Assembly: GCF_020687205.1 (NCBI RefSeq)
Contig: NZ_JAJEQE010000007.1
Coordinates: 23,934-87,933 of the forward strand
Length of the DNA stretch: 64,000 nucleotides
DNA from: Hominisplanchenecus faecis
GTDB lineage: Bacteria; Bacillota; Clostridia; Lachnospirales; Lachnospiraceae
Reading direction: 5' to 3'
The notes below the pieces were generated by a model. It worked only from the letters and a program-made list of their open reading frames with translations, made no database searches and was not told the DNA's origin. Every line of letters begins with the position of its first letter. The first letter of the stretch is position 1. Below are positions 46,501 through 53,143 of the stretch, piece after piece. The translations under genes were made by a program, and so were the position numbers.

Positions 46501-46862
46501 TGATTGACTGGCTCCACATAATAAACGGCATGGTAAGTGTCTGCATGGCTGGTGCTGAAGTTCTCCCCGGCGTCATTCTCTGCTTTCTGGAATGTCACTT
46601 TGACTTTGCTTTCGTCCTTGATTTCCAAATTTGTAAAATCCGTGGAAACATCAAAGTCCTGTCCGACTTCCAGCTCCAGATCGGTGGCTTTTACCACTTC
46701 ATTTTCATCCAGCTGATCCTTTACGGATTCATACGCTGGCGGTTCCGCCGCTTTCGGCTCTTCCGAAGCATACACCGTCAGCGGTGAAATGACCGTGGAT
46801 AAGATGGTGACTGCCGCCATCACCCCTGAAAGGATTCGCCTGAATCGATATTTACTCTTCAT
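40533..46862 (-). CDS. giant multi-repeat surface adhesin, NPKTG-anchored
   Basis: 2,109 residues from ATG 46862 (AGAGGTAG upstream). Signal peptide (RRILSGVMAAVTILSTVISP, then LTVYAS), an acidic Glu/Thr-rich stalk, and a thioester-type head with Cys in SATAYCVQPSKAGPGDG and Gln in GKQFIIVHLAAS. About 14 SpaA/Cna-B-like modules follow, each ending in a 'YxVKExxAPxGY' strand with its isopeptide Glu. The C-terminus has NPKTG, a hydrophobic helix and RRKKKKGGR. It would be displayed covalently on the wall by the class B sortase. The head may form a covalent bond with host amines. Confidence 0.9.
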   Translation of the reverse strand: MKSKYRFRRILSGVMAAVTILSTVISPLTVYASEEPKAAEPPAYESVKDQLDENEVVKATDLELEVGQDFDVSTDFTNLEIKDESKVKVTFQKAENDAGENFSTSHADTYHAVYYVEPVNQNHPVYQIGRNLIVKEPVTAAQSEPQTEQAVTEEDTGSDDEEAASQEETETVPVETEIVEPETAESETEEPEETEPEFQGGLSESEFDAALEEAETENTTDKESGLTLSDVLEQAGEQDIDLMAMEDGETVSFTAVNTSTRATQDVDVTRGTAYYYADYGLGSYVTYKYTVKFGNVSATAYCVQPSKAGPGDGVYKITKLGDSKALAKVCYYGTKASGENGFFSEKHPDFSAGKQFIIVHLAASYANNSSDAFSGTNATGQALAMELYNYCMSQPEIPEVDMSFSNADVTAYISGNSQRTEEITFKASELQTITMKLPSGVKLHNVTTGKTSSAGASVEICGGTKFYLSAPLTQAVDVKGEWSVTMKGSIIKDYSAYKITTGSETQDLALVFGEGVTDEKYVDFKVSWVKQATLEIVKKDRKSNKAIAGAVYGVYSDKDGKNLITKMPATDANGASSVTITKTQDTVYLKEISVPNGYLLDTKAYDVKLVIGDTVKQTVTDAEQMASLTVYKLGEVLTGAKVTDDGVSFVYTEQKQKSAVYNVYAAADIVSADGTVIYKKDALVKAGLTTGDDGSVTLDNLYLGKYVVKEMQAPQNLICTGESQEITLSYAGSNVEKVMGSVTFKNDRQKASVSVYKQDKETRKYLPGGTYGLYAGNDIKAADGTVVVKKDTLIEKVVTGTDGKAVYQADLPIANSYYMKEVSAPAGYTRNSEDVYSFTFQYTTDKEATVSFSHTFQNERVNAKIKLVKEDSETGKTAQGDATLEGAVYGLYAREDIVHPDGQTGVLYPAGTQIATLTTDTEGNAEIADLYLGKYYVKELTPPVGYLADPEEHDLECNDEGDLVQTVERTATSLEDVIKQPFQVIKAANNGKTDADLLKGVGFSAYLESSLKKNKDGSYDFASATPVVLTADGQTEMFTDERGYACSIPLAYGTYIVRETTTPHNFKPVDDFKVVISENNPDQPQVWRVLLDEEFEAKLKIVKKDDETKKSVLVPNTEFKVYDLDNKKYVEQVTTYPSTMVHKSYFTDENGYLILPQNLACGNYRIEEVTAPDGYTHSANTVEIKVDSDTAYQEDPVSGDLIIEVEFENHPAKGRLTIHKEGEVVKGFDKDFTYEEASLAGAVFEVYAAEDIYTADHQKDENGNRYLEYAKDTLVATVTTDETGSAVVENLPLGKYRVEEKKTPEGYTWNAKGEEVTFTYAGQDTPVVDEEVTFTNERQKVSITVEKQDAETGSTVAGATFGLYNKNEIKSGDKIIVKADTLLQEITSDEKGQAHFTLDLPLGTYYVKEISAPDGFVSSDEILEFDATYQGQDIPTIKLKSVKKNQPTTIEVTKSDLTTGVELNGASLSVLDKDGNVIDSWTSVKDEPHVIKYLTVGKTYTLRESLAPLGYLKTTDVEFTVQDTAKVQKVEMKDDVPKALLIVNKKGEFLDKITLLDNVKGVVEHLFEYITGSLSDVTFEIYAAEDIKAADGVSPDYYAKDELVATVTTDANGVAEVSDLPVGKYYVKEVGTAYGYVLDEEPRYVDLSYRDQDTPVVVYDEDWQNNRQKVKVNVLKKEKDTDRVLKGGIFGLYTRNDILSASGKVLMEADTLIELKTTDADGKISFIADLPIDGTYYVKELYAPDGFVTTGEEQEFVFEYQGDKEVEASYEFVFEDEPTTVELSKTDLTTGEELPGARLQLTDENGAVVEEWTSTKEPHIIKELVVGKSYTLTENKPADGYATAESITFTVENTAEIQKQVMEDDVTKVKISKTDITGDNEIEGAKLTITDENGNIVETWTSGKEPHYIEKLPIGKYTLKEEQAPNGYVVAEEITFEVADTAEIQKVAMKDDTAKGRLIIEKTDKDTGAALKDAEFELRDADGKVVETLTTDENGHATSGLLAIGTYKDGKFDKAATYYLVETKAPEGYQLDETKHEVTFTYVDDKTPVIEVIQKVTNEKLPEDTPFVSNPKTGDDTNLWIPALCLILSAGGLIGMGVASRRKKKKGGR

Positions 46863-46947
46863 GTTTTCTACCTCTTTCTTCTTTTTCTTCATTTTGCATA
46901 AGAACAGCCGGATGTTTCCACCCGGCCTGTCTGTTCTCATTATTCTG

Positions 46948-47907
46948 TTATCTCGCATCATCTGTCCGTCTTGGATTCTGCAGACAGGCATAGGTACTTT
47001 TGTCATACCGCCATGCCTTATCCCCGTCCAGATTGGCAAGTAGATGCTTCCGTACATTTTTGTATTCGTCCCCGATCAATCCGAGGCGGAGCAGAAAGGT
47101 GCGGAACGTAAATGCCGGGTTATCCCCGATCTCCGTCTTTTTTGCATGGGTACAAGATTGGTTGATCGCCTGTGCGGATATGGCAAGTGCCAGTGTGATA
47201 TTCGACCGGACTTTTCCTGCATGGAGGGTGCTTTCAAAACAACGCCATTCCAGTGTTCCCTTGGAAAAAACAGCATGTAGGTTTAAGGCATAATACCTTG
47301 TCCAGTTGTAATGCTCGGAGCTTCCGTCATTTCCCTCATACCATGCCCTTTTGAATTTTTCCATCGTGATGGTGCTGTTTGGCATCCGGCGGATCTTCTC
47401 CAATACCATAGGACGGACTTTCTGGCAATACTCATCTTCCCTTCTCGTCTGTACATTTAAGGCTTTGAACAGAATATCCTCTTTGCAGTACATGATCGTC
47501 AGTGCATTTTTCAGACTCCTTGGTGTATGATTGGATGCGTCCACATGGACATGCATGCCACAGGATGAATTGACAAAAGCACCTGCGTTTTTGACACACC
47601 GCACCACTTCCTGGAGTTTCCCCATTTCCGAATATTCCAATTTCGGGGATACCATTTCTGTCGAATAATCTCCATCGGCATCTATTACAGTACCATTTGC
47701 CAGCCTTTCACAGTCGATACTGCTGTCTCTTGAAAATTTCCACGTTTTTCCATCTGAATCTTTTACACACCAGGAATCGTAAGAACGGATATGATATGGC
47801 TCTGTTCCGAACATTCTTCCAATCGCAACAGCCGCATCATAGCGGCTGATACCTGTCATCTCAATCTCTGTACCAAAATACTGGTCTTTTAGGTCGATCT
47901 GCTTCAC
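46948..47907 (-). CDS. amidoligase (PF12224-type)
   Basis: 319 residues matching the Amidoligase_2 family (carboxylate-amine ligase fold): YFGTEIEMTGISRYDAAVAI, a VIDADGDYSTEMVSPKLEYS segment, SSCGMHVHVDASNHTPRSLK, and RYYALNLHAVFSKGTLEWRC. Family members use ATP to join a carboxylate to an amine. The exact substrate is unknown. The start overlaps the cytosine methylase stop by 4 bases, and it is 85 bases upstream of the adhesin gene. All acidic and His motifs needed for metal/ATP seem present. Confidence 0.82.
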   Translation of the reverse strand: MKQIDLKDQYFGTEIEMTGISRYDAAVAIGRMFGTEPYHIRSYDSWCVKDSDGKTWKFSRDSSIDCERLANGTVIDADGDYSTEMVSPKLEYSEMGKLQEVVRCVKNAGAFVNSSCGMHVHVDASNHTPRSLKNALTIMYCKEDILFKALNVQTRREDEYCQKVRPMVLEKIRRMPNSTITMEKFKRAWYEGNDGSSEHYNWTRYYALNLHAVFSKGTLEWRCFESTLHAGKVRSNITLALAISAQAINQSCTHAKKTEIGDNPAFTFRTFLLRLGLIGDEYKNVRKHLLANLDGDKAWRYDKSTYACLQNPRRTDDAR

Positions 47908-49247
47908 CCACCCTTCGCTTCTGGAACAGGTGAGCCGCTTTGGATCTCTTCATCTACTGCTTTCAAATTTCTGCCTATTGCTTCAATGACATTGACAGTG
48001 ACACCATTACCGGCCTGCTTGTAAAGCTGGTTATCCGATGTTTCTTTTTCCATCTTGGAAATCTGACCATCCCGATATCCCTGCAGCCGCAGACACTCCC
48101 TTGGCGTCAGCCTGCGGATTCTGCCGTGGTAAATCACTCCATGACGGTCAGTTGCCGTAATGGTGAACATTGGCTCTTCCGGTTCTTTCATCCTTCTTCC
48201 ATTCTGGCGGACTTTTTCCTTGGCCGGTGTCAGCACTGCCCTTGGCGGTTCTTCCACCAGCACCCCGGAACTTTCGCCTCTGTGGTTATGGATGCTGGAA
48301 TCCTGTCTGGTATTCAGACATCTTGCAACGTCTGTCACCAGCGGCGGAGGGGAGATATCTACAAAATGCAGTGTTCCCTGCTGGTTTCCGGTCGTCAGGG
48401 TATGGGCGATCTCATGCCCGACTCTCCCCCTGCGACTGTTGATTCCCGGATATCCGAGATCGATGCTGTCCCCCTCGTAGGCCATCTTGTATCCTTTTCG
48501 GGTGTTTTCCTTGATTGGGATACCGACTTCGTATAATCCGGTCTTGCCGCCCATACCACCAGACCCGCTGGTCAGCGTGCAGCTCAGTCCTTCTTCTGCG
48601 TAGACTCTTTCTCCCTGTTTGCCAGCATGGACTTGTATAAGAGCTGTTCCATTTGCTTTTGGGAAAGGTAATATTTTTCCGGCACATCTTCCATCAAGAT
48701 ATCCGACAATATACACCCGCTTCCTTGACTGGGGGACTCCGAAATCCTTGCTGTTAAGCACTTTCCATTCGACATGATACCCCAGTTCAGATAGCGTACT
48801 GAGGATGGTGTGAAACGTCCGCCCTTTGTCATGCGAAAGCAGACCGGGTACGTTTTCAAGGAGAAAATACGCAGGTCGTTTGTCTGCAACCAGTCTGGCA
48901 ACTTCAAAGAAAAGGGTTCCTCTTGCATCGGCAAATCCTTCCCTTCGTCCAGCGATTGAGAATGCCTGGCAAGGAAATCCCGCACATAAAAGATCAAAGT
49001 CCGGCATTCGTTCTGTTTCAATATTTCTTGCGTCATTGCAGAACCACTCTCCTTCCGTATCAAACAGCACCCGGTAGTTGTGGTCTGCATATGCATCTGC
49101 TTCACAGTGTCCGACACAGGTGAAGCCCCCTGCCCTGTGCAGCCCTTCTCGGAATCCTCCGATTCCACTGAACAGGTCAAAAAATCGAATTGTTCCGGCT
49201 ATCAGCCTCCCTTCGCTGCGAAAAAAACAGTGCAGATTTCTCTGCAC
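47904..49247 (-). CDS. C5-cytosine DNA methyltransferase
   Basis: 447 residues at most. Motif I FFDLFSGIGGFREGL, catalytic motif IV LCAGFPCQAFSIAG, motif VI LLENVPGLLSHD, motif VIII FGVPQSRKRVYIVGY, and motifs IX-X (RRLTPRECLRLQGY; YKQAGNGVTVNVIEAIG). The conventional start, GTG 49247, lies inside a terminator-like hairpin (49221-49247) and the first 14 codons lack homology. The homologous part begins at ATA 49202 or ATT 49190, downstream of GGGAGG. No endonuclease is next to it. It methylates cytosine at an unknown site; probably self-protection. Confidence 0.93.
   Translation of the reverse strand: MQRNLHCFFRSEGRLIAGTIRFFDLFSGIGGFREGLHRAGGFTCVGHCEADAYADHNYRVLFDTEGEWFCNDARNIETERMPDFDLLCAGFPCQAFSIAGRREGFADARGTLFFEVARLVADKRPAYFLLENVPGLLSHDKGRTFHTILSTLSELGYHVEWKVLNSKDFGVPQSRKRVYIVGYLDGRCAGKILPFPKANGTALIQVHAGKQGERVYAEEGLSCTLTSGSGGMGGKTGLYEVGIPIKENTRKGYKMAYEGDSIDLGYPGINSRRGRVGHEIAHTLTTGNQQGTLHFVDISPPPLVTDVARCLNTRQDSSIHNHRGESSGVLVEEPPRAVLTPAKEKVRQNGRRMKEPEEPMFTITATDRHGVIYHGRIRRLTPRECLRLQGYRDGQISKMEKETSDNQLYKQAGNGVTVNVIEAIGRNLKAVDEEIQSGSPVPEAKGG
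49221..49247 (-). terminator. hairpin between RHH gene and cytosine methylase
   Basis: Perfect 7-base stem GTGCAGA/TCTGCAC, short loop, followed within 2 bases by T7 on the minus strand. It ends most transcripts from the ParM-ParR-RHH genes or acts as an attenuator ahead of the methylase. Confidence 0.65.
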
Positions 49248-49280
49248 CGTTTCCGTCTCTTGGTTTCTGTTTTGTGATGT

Positions 49281-49853
49281 CTATTCTTCTGATTCCGCTT
49301 CCTCTGGCTCAGATTCTTCTGCTTCTTCGGTTTCCAGTTCTGTTGGCTCTGCTTCCGCTGGCTCTTCGTTTTCTGGCTCTGTCGGCTCTTCATCTGCTTC
49401 AGCTTCGTCCGGTTCTGTCATTTCTCCGTCTGTTTCAGCTTCCAGTGCTTCTGTCTCAGGCTCTTCTGCTTCAGGTTCTACTGACTCTTCATCCGGTTCT
49501 GATTTTGCAGTCTCAGGATCTTCCATTTCTGTTTCTTCGGCTTCCTCTGACTCTGCTTTCCATTTGGCTTCTTCTTTTTCGATTGCATCTTCGATAAGCC
49601 CGATTAAGAAGTCTTTCTGTTTCATGCCATTCCTGGCGAGGACTGCTTTCAGTCTGGAAAATAAATCCTCGGTTACCTGTACTGCTACTGTTCTTAAATC
49701 TGCCATGTTCGCCTTTTCTCCTTTTCTTGTCATGTGTTCTTCGATTACCATTTCAAGGTATTTTGGTATGCTGATTCCTAACTCTTCGACTTCCAGTTTT
49801 AGCTTTTCATGCAGCTCTACCGGGATTTTTCCGCATATGTTTTTCATCTCCAT
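49281..49853 (-). CDS. ribbon-helix-helix protein with long acidic tail
   Basis: 190 residues. The first about 90 hold a repeated RHH-type pattern (NICGKIPVELHEKLKLEVEE; TVAVQVTEDLFSRLKAVLAR). Residues about 95-190 are nearly half Glu, with Pro, Thr, Ser and Ala (PETEALEAETDGEMTEPDEA), a disordered polyanion. DNA mimicry or interaction with basic proteins is possible. The Glu side chains could also be substrates for the amidoligase encoded two genes later; this is inference. Preceded by a shared-form promoter at 49,886. Confidence 0.75.
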   Translation of the reverse strand: MEMKNICGKIPVELHEKLKLEVEELGISIPKYLEMVIEEHMTRKGEKANMADLRTVAVQVTEDLFSRLKAVLARNGMKQKDFLIGLIEDAIEKEEAKWKAESEEAEETEMEDPETAKSEPDEESVEPEAEEPETEALEAETDGEMTEPDEAEADEEPTEPENEEPAEAEPTELETEEAEESEPEEAESEE

Positions 49854-49885
49854 TGTGTTCGTTCTCCTTTCTTTTTTCTACATAC

Positions 49886-49914
49886 AACATACCCTAAAAC
49901 GTGACAGAAAGCTA
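49886..49914 (-). promoter_or_regulatory. shared-form promoter, RHH gene
   Basis: Minus strand TAGCTT, 17-base spacer and TATGTT. The upstream context TGTGAATAGCTTTCTG resembles that at 54,103-54,130. About 30 bases before the ATG at 49,853. Confidence 0.5.
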
Positions 49915-50071
49915 TTCACAATACCCAACGAATATGAGGCTCTCAAAAGCTCCCAAAGGATGCAGATCCAATAACATTCAATAGGCATCACCCCTTTCAA
50001 AAATCCGTGATTTATACTAATTTGACTGCTTGAAATTTGGCTATTTTATCACCAGGAAAGACTTGACTTTT

Positions 50072-50365
50072 TCAGAATGCATCCTCAAGCCCGGAGAGAA
50101 AATCCAGCATCTGGGACGGGATTTCTTCCTTTTTTGAAACACTCTCCCCGGAGCCAGAAATGGAAACACCTGCCAGTTCTTCCCGGATTGCCTGCCGGAT
50201 GCTTTTCTCCAGCTGGTTGTTTTCCTGATCTTTTAAGATCACCTGAACCAGATAGCTGCTCTTCTGTCCATCTGGAACACTTTGCAGGATCTCCCATGCC
50301 TTTTTGTGATCTGGGTTATCAAGGTTCAGGCGGAACGAGAAAACGGGTCTCTTTACTTCGCGCAC
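50072..50365 (-). CDS. ParR-like partner protein
   Basis: 97 residues. RPVFSFRLNLDNPDHKKAWE, then VPDGQKSSYLVQVILKDQEN has the look of a small RHH/centromere-binding protein, with a charged helical end. It starts inside the end of the ParM-like gene (13-base overlap), the arrangement usual for actin-type partition pairs. Assigned by position and size, not by a firm signature. Confidence 0.6.
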   Translation of the reverse strand: MREVKRPVFSFRLNLDNPDHKKAWEILQSVPDGQKSSYLVQVILKDQENNQLEKSIRQAIREELAGVSISGSGESVSKKEEIPSQMLDFLSGLEDAF

Positions 50366-51261
50366 ATCTGCCCCACAATCCGCTCATAGCCGGAAGCATT
50401 GGCGTGTACGTCTGTCAGGTAAATCTGCCGACACAGCCCGTCCTGCGGTGTCACGTGCCGTTTCAGAATGCTGGCTCCGCCGCCCATGATCACGGACGGA
50501 ATTGCCTTCAGATCGAACCCGGCTTCCATAATTGCAGACAGTATTTTCTCCGTGTAGAGCCTTCCCTGCCGGACAATGATTTCTTTTGCGGCCGGGTCCA
50601 TGCTGCAGCTCTGGCCGTTCAGAACACGTTCGATCTGAATATCCGTTACAGACAGTCCGGTATTTCTGCGTACCTGCTCGGTGATCTCATCCACACACCG
50701 GATCACACCAAGTTCCAGGCTGCGGCAGGTAGCGGCATTTGGAACACTGTTGTCCAGCCGCATCAGGTCTACGGTCCAGCCACCGATATCTGCGAGAAGA
50801 ACAGAAGGCTCGTCCCGAACACATTCCGGGTGGAGAGCCAGGGCTGAGTATCCCTGTGGGAACAGTTTTACATCCTGAATCCGGATCTCATAGCTCTCAT
50901 CCTCGTACCGGAAACGCAGAGGCTGCTCTTTCCGAAACAGATATTCCCGGAAACCTTTTTTCTCCCTGCCAAAACTTGCCAGTGGGAGGCCGGCTGCCAG
51001 AACCACATCTGTTTTCCTCTCTCCCCGGCGGTAGCGGATCTCCTGTGCAATGGCTGCCATTGTCAAAAGATAATAATTGTCATTGGAAGTCTTGCTTCTC
51101 ACCAGCGTCTGCCGCCCAGTTCCACACACATAAAATTTCCCATTGTACTGCAGGACATTTTGCATGGTATACGGCTCATAATCGTACCCGGTCAGTCCAG
51201 TCGGGAAACACACATGGGGAGTTTTGATGGCATAATATCCATGATCGATTCCTATAATAAT
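50353..51261 (-). CDS. ParM/StbA-like actin-type partition ATPase
   Basis: About 302 residues. ADIGGWTVDLMRLDN (phosphate 2), LASFGREKKGFREYLF and the VIMGGGASILKRHV adenosine loop identify the actin-like plasmid-segregation family seen in Tn1549-type ICEs. The phosphate-1 loop GIDHGYYAIK is encoded upstream, but the in-frame stretch between the preceding TGA (51265-51267) and GTG 51213 has no ATG, GTG or TTG. Only ATT codons (51258 or 51261) could open it. Either a rare ATT start or a small frameshift after a TTA repeat is present. Confidence 0.8.
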   Translation of the reverse strand: MIIGIDHGYYAIKTPHVCFPTGLTGYDYEPYTMQNVLQYNGKFYVCGTGRQTLVRSKTSNDNYYLLTMAAIAQEIRYRRGERKTDVVLAAGLPLASFGREKKGFREYLFRKEQPLRFRYEDESYEIRIQDVKLFPQGYSALALHPECVRDEPSVLLADIGGWTVDLMRLDNSVPNAATCRSLELGVIRCVDEITEQVRRNTGLSVTDIQIERVLNGQSCSMDPAAKEIIVRQGRLYTEKILSAIMEAGFDLKAIPSVIMGGGASILKRHVTPQDGLCRQIYLTDVHANASGYERIVGQMCAK

Positions 51262-51321
51262 AAGTCACCACATCCTTTCAGGTTTTTCTTGTTCTTTTCC
51301 AGCAGGTGGTCTTTTGGTCTG

Positions 51322-51359
51322 GAAAAAGAAAAAGGGCAGAACCCCGAAGAGCCCTGCCC
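51322..51359 (-). terminator. terminator of the DUF4062 gene
   Basis: GGGCAGGGC...GCCCTTTTTC on the minus strand: stem GGGCAG/CTGCCC (with inner GGGCT/AACCC-type pairing), followed by CTTTTTCTTTTTCC, 66 bases after the stop at 51,426. Confidence 0.65.
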
Positions 51360-51425
51360 GTAATAAAAAATACAGCCATGTATATTTGCAAATAAATACG
51401 CATAACTGTATTAGTTTAATTCTTA

Positions 51426-52547
51426 TTAATCTTCAAACTCTTTTAACTCGTCAAGCGGTTCTTTTGAAGTATCTATTGCCATATTGTTCTTTAACCAATC
51501 AGCTTTGCTATAACCTGTTCCGGTCAATTCAAATATTTCACCTTTATACCCTACAGCTTTAACCCAGCCCCATTCTATAAGTCTGTCTAAAGCCTCTTCC
51601 CATCTCGCAGATTCTCTTTTTGAATTATCAGCCATAAACTGCTTACCTGATGTAAAAATCTGAGTAGGTGAACCAAGTGTCCGTATCTTTAGTATTTGCC
51701 CATCACCATCAGCCGCATATACTAATAAAAAGGCAGAGTCCACTGGAATGTTCCCAACATCATCTAGCCCTACAACTGATTTATTTTCTTCTGGATTTCC
51801 AATAATTAACGTATTATCTTCAACCTGGAACAATTTTTTGATATCTTCACTTGTTGCTGTAGGAATTTCTTTCAAGGTTAACTGGTTATTTTCTAGGTCA
51901 GTGAGTCTACTATAGAATTGAGAAAACATCTCTTTCATGTCATCTAGCATCTTCTGCTGATGTTCTCCAAGTTCAGTATTTGCTTTATTTCGTCCTTCTG
52001 CCTCTTCATTAATTATATCCACTATATCTCGATATCGAACCCATCCAGCGTTATCATCAACATAGTTAACGGCGTTCCTAAATGTCGGTGATGCCACATA
52101 CTTTAAACTGTTTAAATCTGTGAAAAAATCAACTGTATTTTTATCATTTTTGACTTTTTCTCTAAACTCATCCAGTTTCTTCATTTTATCATACTTATCA
52201 TTTCCGGTATCCTTTTCACTTTCAGAAATAGCCGAAGGTTGTTTAATCAATACAAGTACTGGTAATCCTTTAGTTTTTGCATAATTGTATTCTTTCTCTG
52301 TGTAACTTATACCAGTTTCTTCATCAATTGACCCATACCTAGCACCAATAACAAGAAGATAAAAATCACACTCATCAATCATTTTTGTTATAACATTCCA
52401 TTGACTTGTAGGTGCAGCATGAAATTGCTCCATTCCTACCGGAATAAAATTATTCTCTAGTGCCACACCTACCAATGCCTGTCTTTCCTTTTTAAGATCT
52501 TCATAGGTAGAACTTATAAAAATAGAAAACTTTCGTCTATTCTTCAT
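51426..52547 (-). CDS. DUF4062 protein, candidate defence effector
   Basis: 373 residues. Residues 1-150 match DUF4062: KFSIFISSTYEDLKKERQAL, then MEQFHAAPTSQWNVITKMID and FYLLVIGARYGSIDEETGIS. The fold is related to TIR/SLOG-type nucleotide-processing domains and occurs in predicted immune proteins. The middle is helical. The end has a winged-helix-like segment (WEEALDRLIEWGWVKAVGYK). ATG at 52547 with an AAAAGGAGC site. Stand-alone AT-rich cargo next to an XRE switch; no known partner gene. A role in phage defence is inferred. Confidence 0.72.
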   Translation of the reverse strand: MKNRRKFSIFISSTYEDLKKERQALVGVALENNFIPVGMEQFHAAPTSQWNVITKMIDECDFYLLVIGARYGSIDEETGISYTEKEYNYAKTKGLPVLVLIKQPSAISESEKDTGNDKYDKMKKLDEFREKVKNDKNTVDFFTDLNSLKYVASPTFRNAVNYVDDNAGWVRYRDIVDIINEEAEGRNKANTELGEHQQKMLDDMKEMFSQFYSRLTDLENNQLTLKEIPTATSEDIKKLFQVEDNTLIIGNPEENKSVVGLDDVGNIPVDSAFLLVYAADGDGQILKIRTLGSPTQIFTSGKQFMADNSKRESARWEEALDRLIEWGWVKAVGYKGEIFELTGTGYSKADWLKNNMAIDTSKEPLDELKEFED

Positions 52548-52669
52548 ATCAATATGCTCCTTTTATACTTATCTCTTATCACTCCAGGTTTCCGCAAAAT
52601 CAAATTTCACAAACTCTACTAATAATGATACCACAAAAATGAGTTAGGGTATATTTTTATTTACATTTC

Positions 52670-53014
52670 TTAAGCTAATTCTCGAAGCCATTCTCTGATT
52701 TCCATTGGTGTATTTTTGCAAAAATCCCTAATCCACATTTCATGCAATCTGGACTCTGATTCTGTATTTTCTATGCTCACAGCACATCCACCTGTTTCCT
52801 GAAGTGCTTCCAAACAATCCCATTCTTTTTTAAAGTCTCCTGCAAATTCCATCCAAACTTTTATGTGATATTCCTTAAAACCAAGATGATAAATCAGATA
52901 AGTCAACCTGTCGAAATCAGCTAACTGCATTTTTTCTTTCTTAAATAATAGCCTTTTATCATGCTCGCTGCATAAATATAAAAATGCAAACTGTTCTATT
53001 TTTACCTGCTCCAT
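52670..53014 (-). CDS. hypothetical protein, 114 residues
   Basis: From ATG 53014 (AGAGGGAG 7 bases upstream); a TTG-started frame extends to 53071. Sequence EQFAFLYLCSEHDKRLLFKK, then YHLGFKEYHIKVWMEFAGDF and IRDFCKNTPMEIREWLREL. Soluble, no recognised domain. Divergent from the XRE gene across an operator region that carries a perfect dyad, so it is probably controlled by that regulator. Confidence 0.55.
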   Translation of the reverse strand: MEQVKIEQFAFLYLCSEHDKRLLFKKEKMQLADFDRLTYLIYHLGFKEYHIKVWMEFAGDFKKEWDCLEALQETGGCAVSIENTESESRLHEMWIRDFCKNTPMEIREWLRELA

Positions 53015-53034
53015 ATATTTCTCCCTCTTCTGTT

Positions 53035-53111
53035 CTTGTCTCACTTTTACAACCGATTCTACCTTGTCCAATCGTTAAAATCAATACAGATGGTGCAAAA
53101 AGTGAGACAAG
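53035..53111. promoter_or_regulatory. operator region with 14-base inverted repeat
   Basis: Arms CTTGTCTCACTTTT (53035-53048) and AAAAGTGAGACAAG (53098-53111). The right arm on the minus strand extends to TTGTCTCACTTTTTGCAC (53093-53110), matching the two copies near 39.1 kb. It lies between divergent genes 52,670 and 53,144. Confidence 0.65.
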
Positions 53112-53143
53112 CCATCCTTTTACCAGAGAGGAAGAGATTTAAG

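Noticed and set aside
40533..46862. CRISPR or tandem DNA repeats in the adhesin gene
   Set aside because: The repetition is at protein-module level, about 80-130 residues per unit and divergent in DNA.
48584..49180. 198-residue second minus frame inside the cytosine methylase
   Set aside because: The methylase motifs run through the same bases in the other frame; no known domain here.
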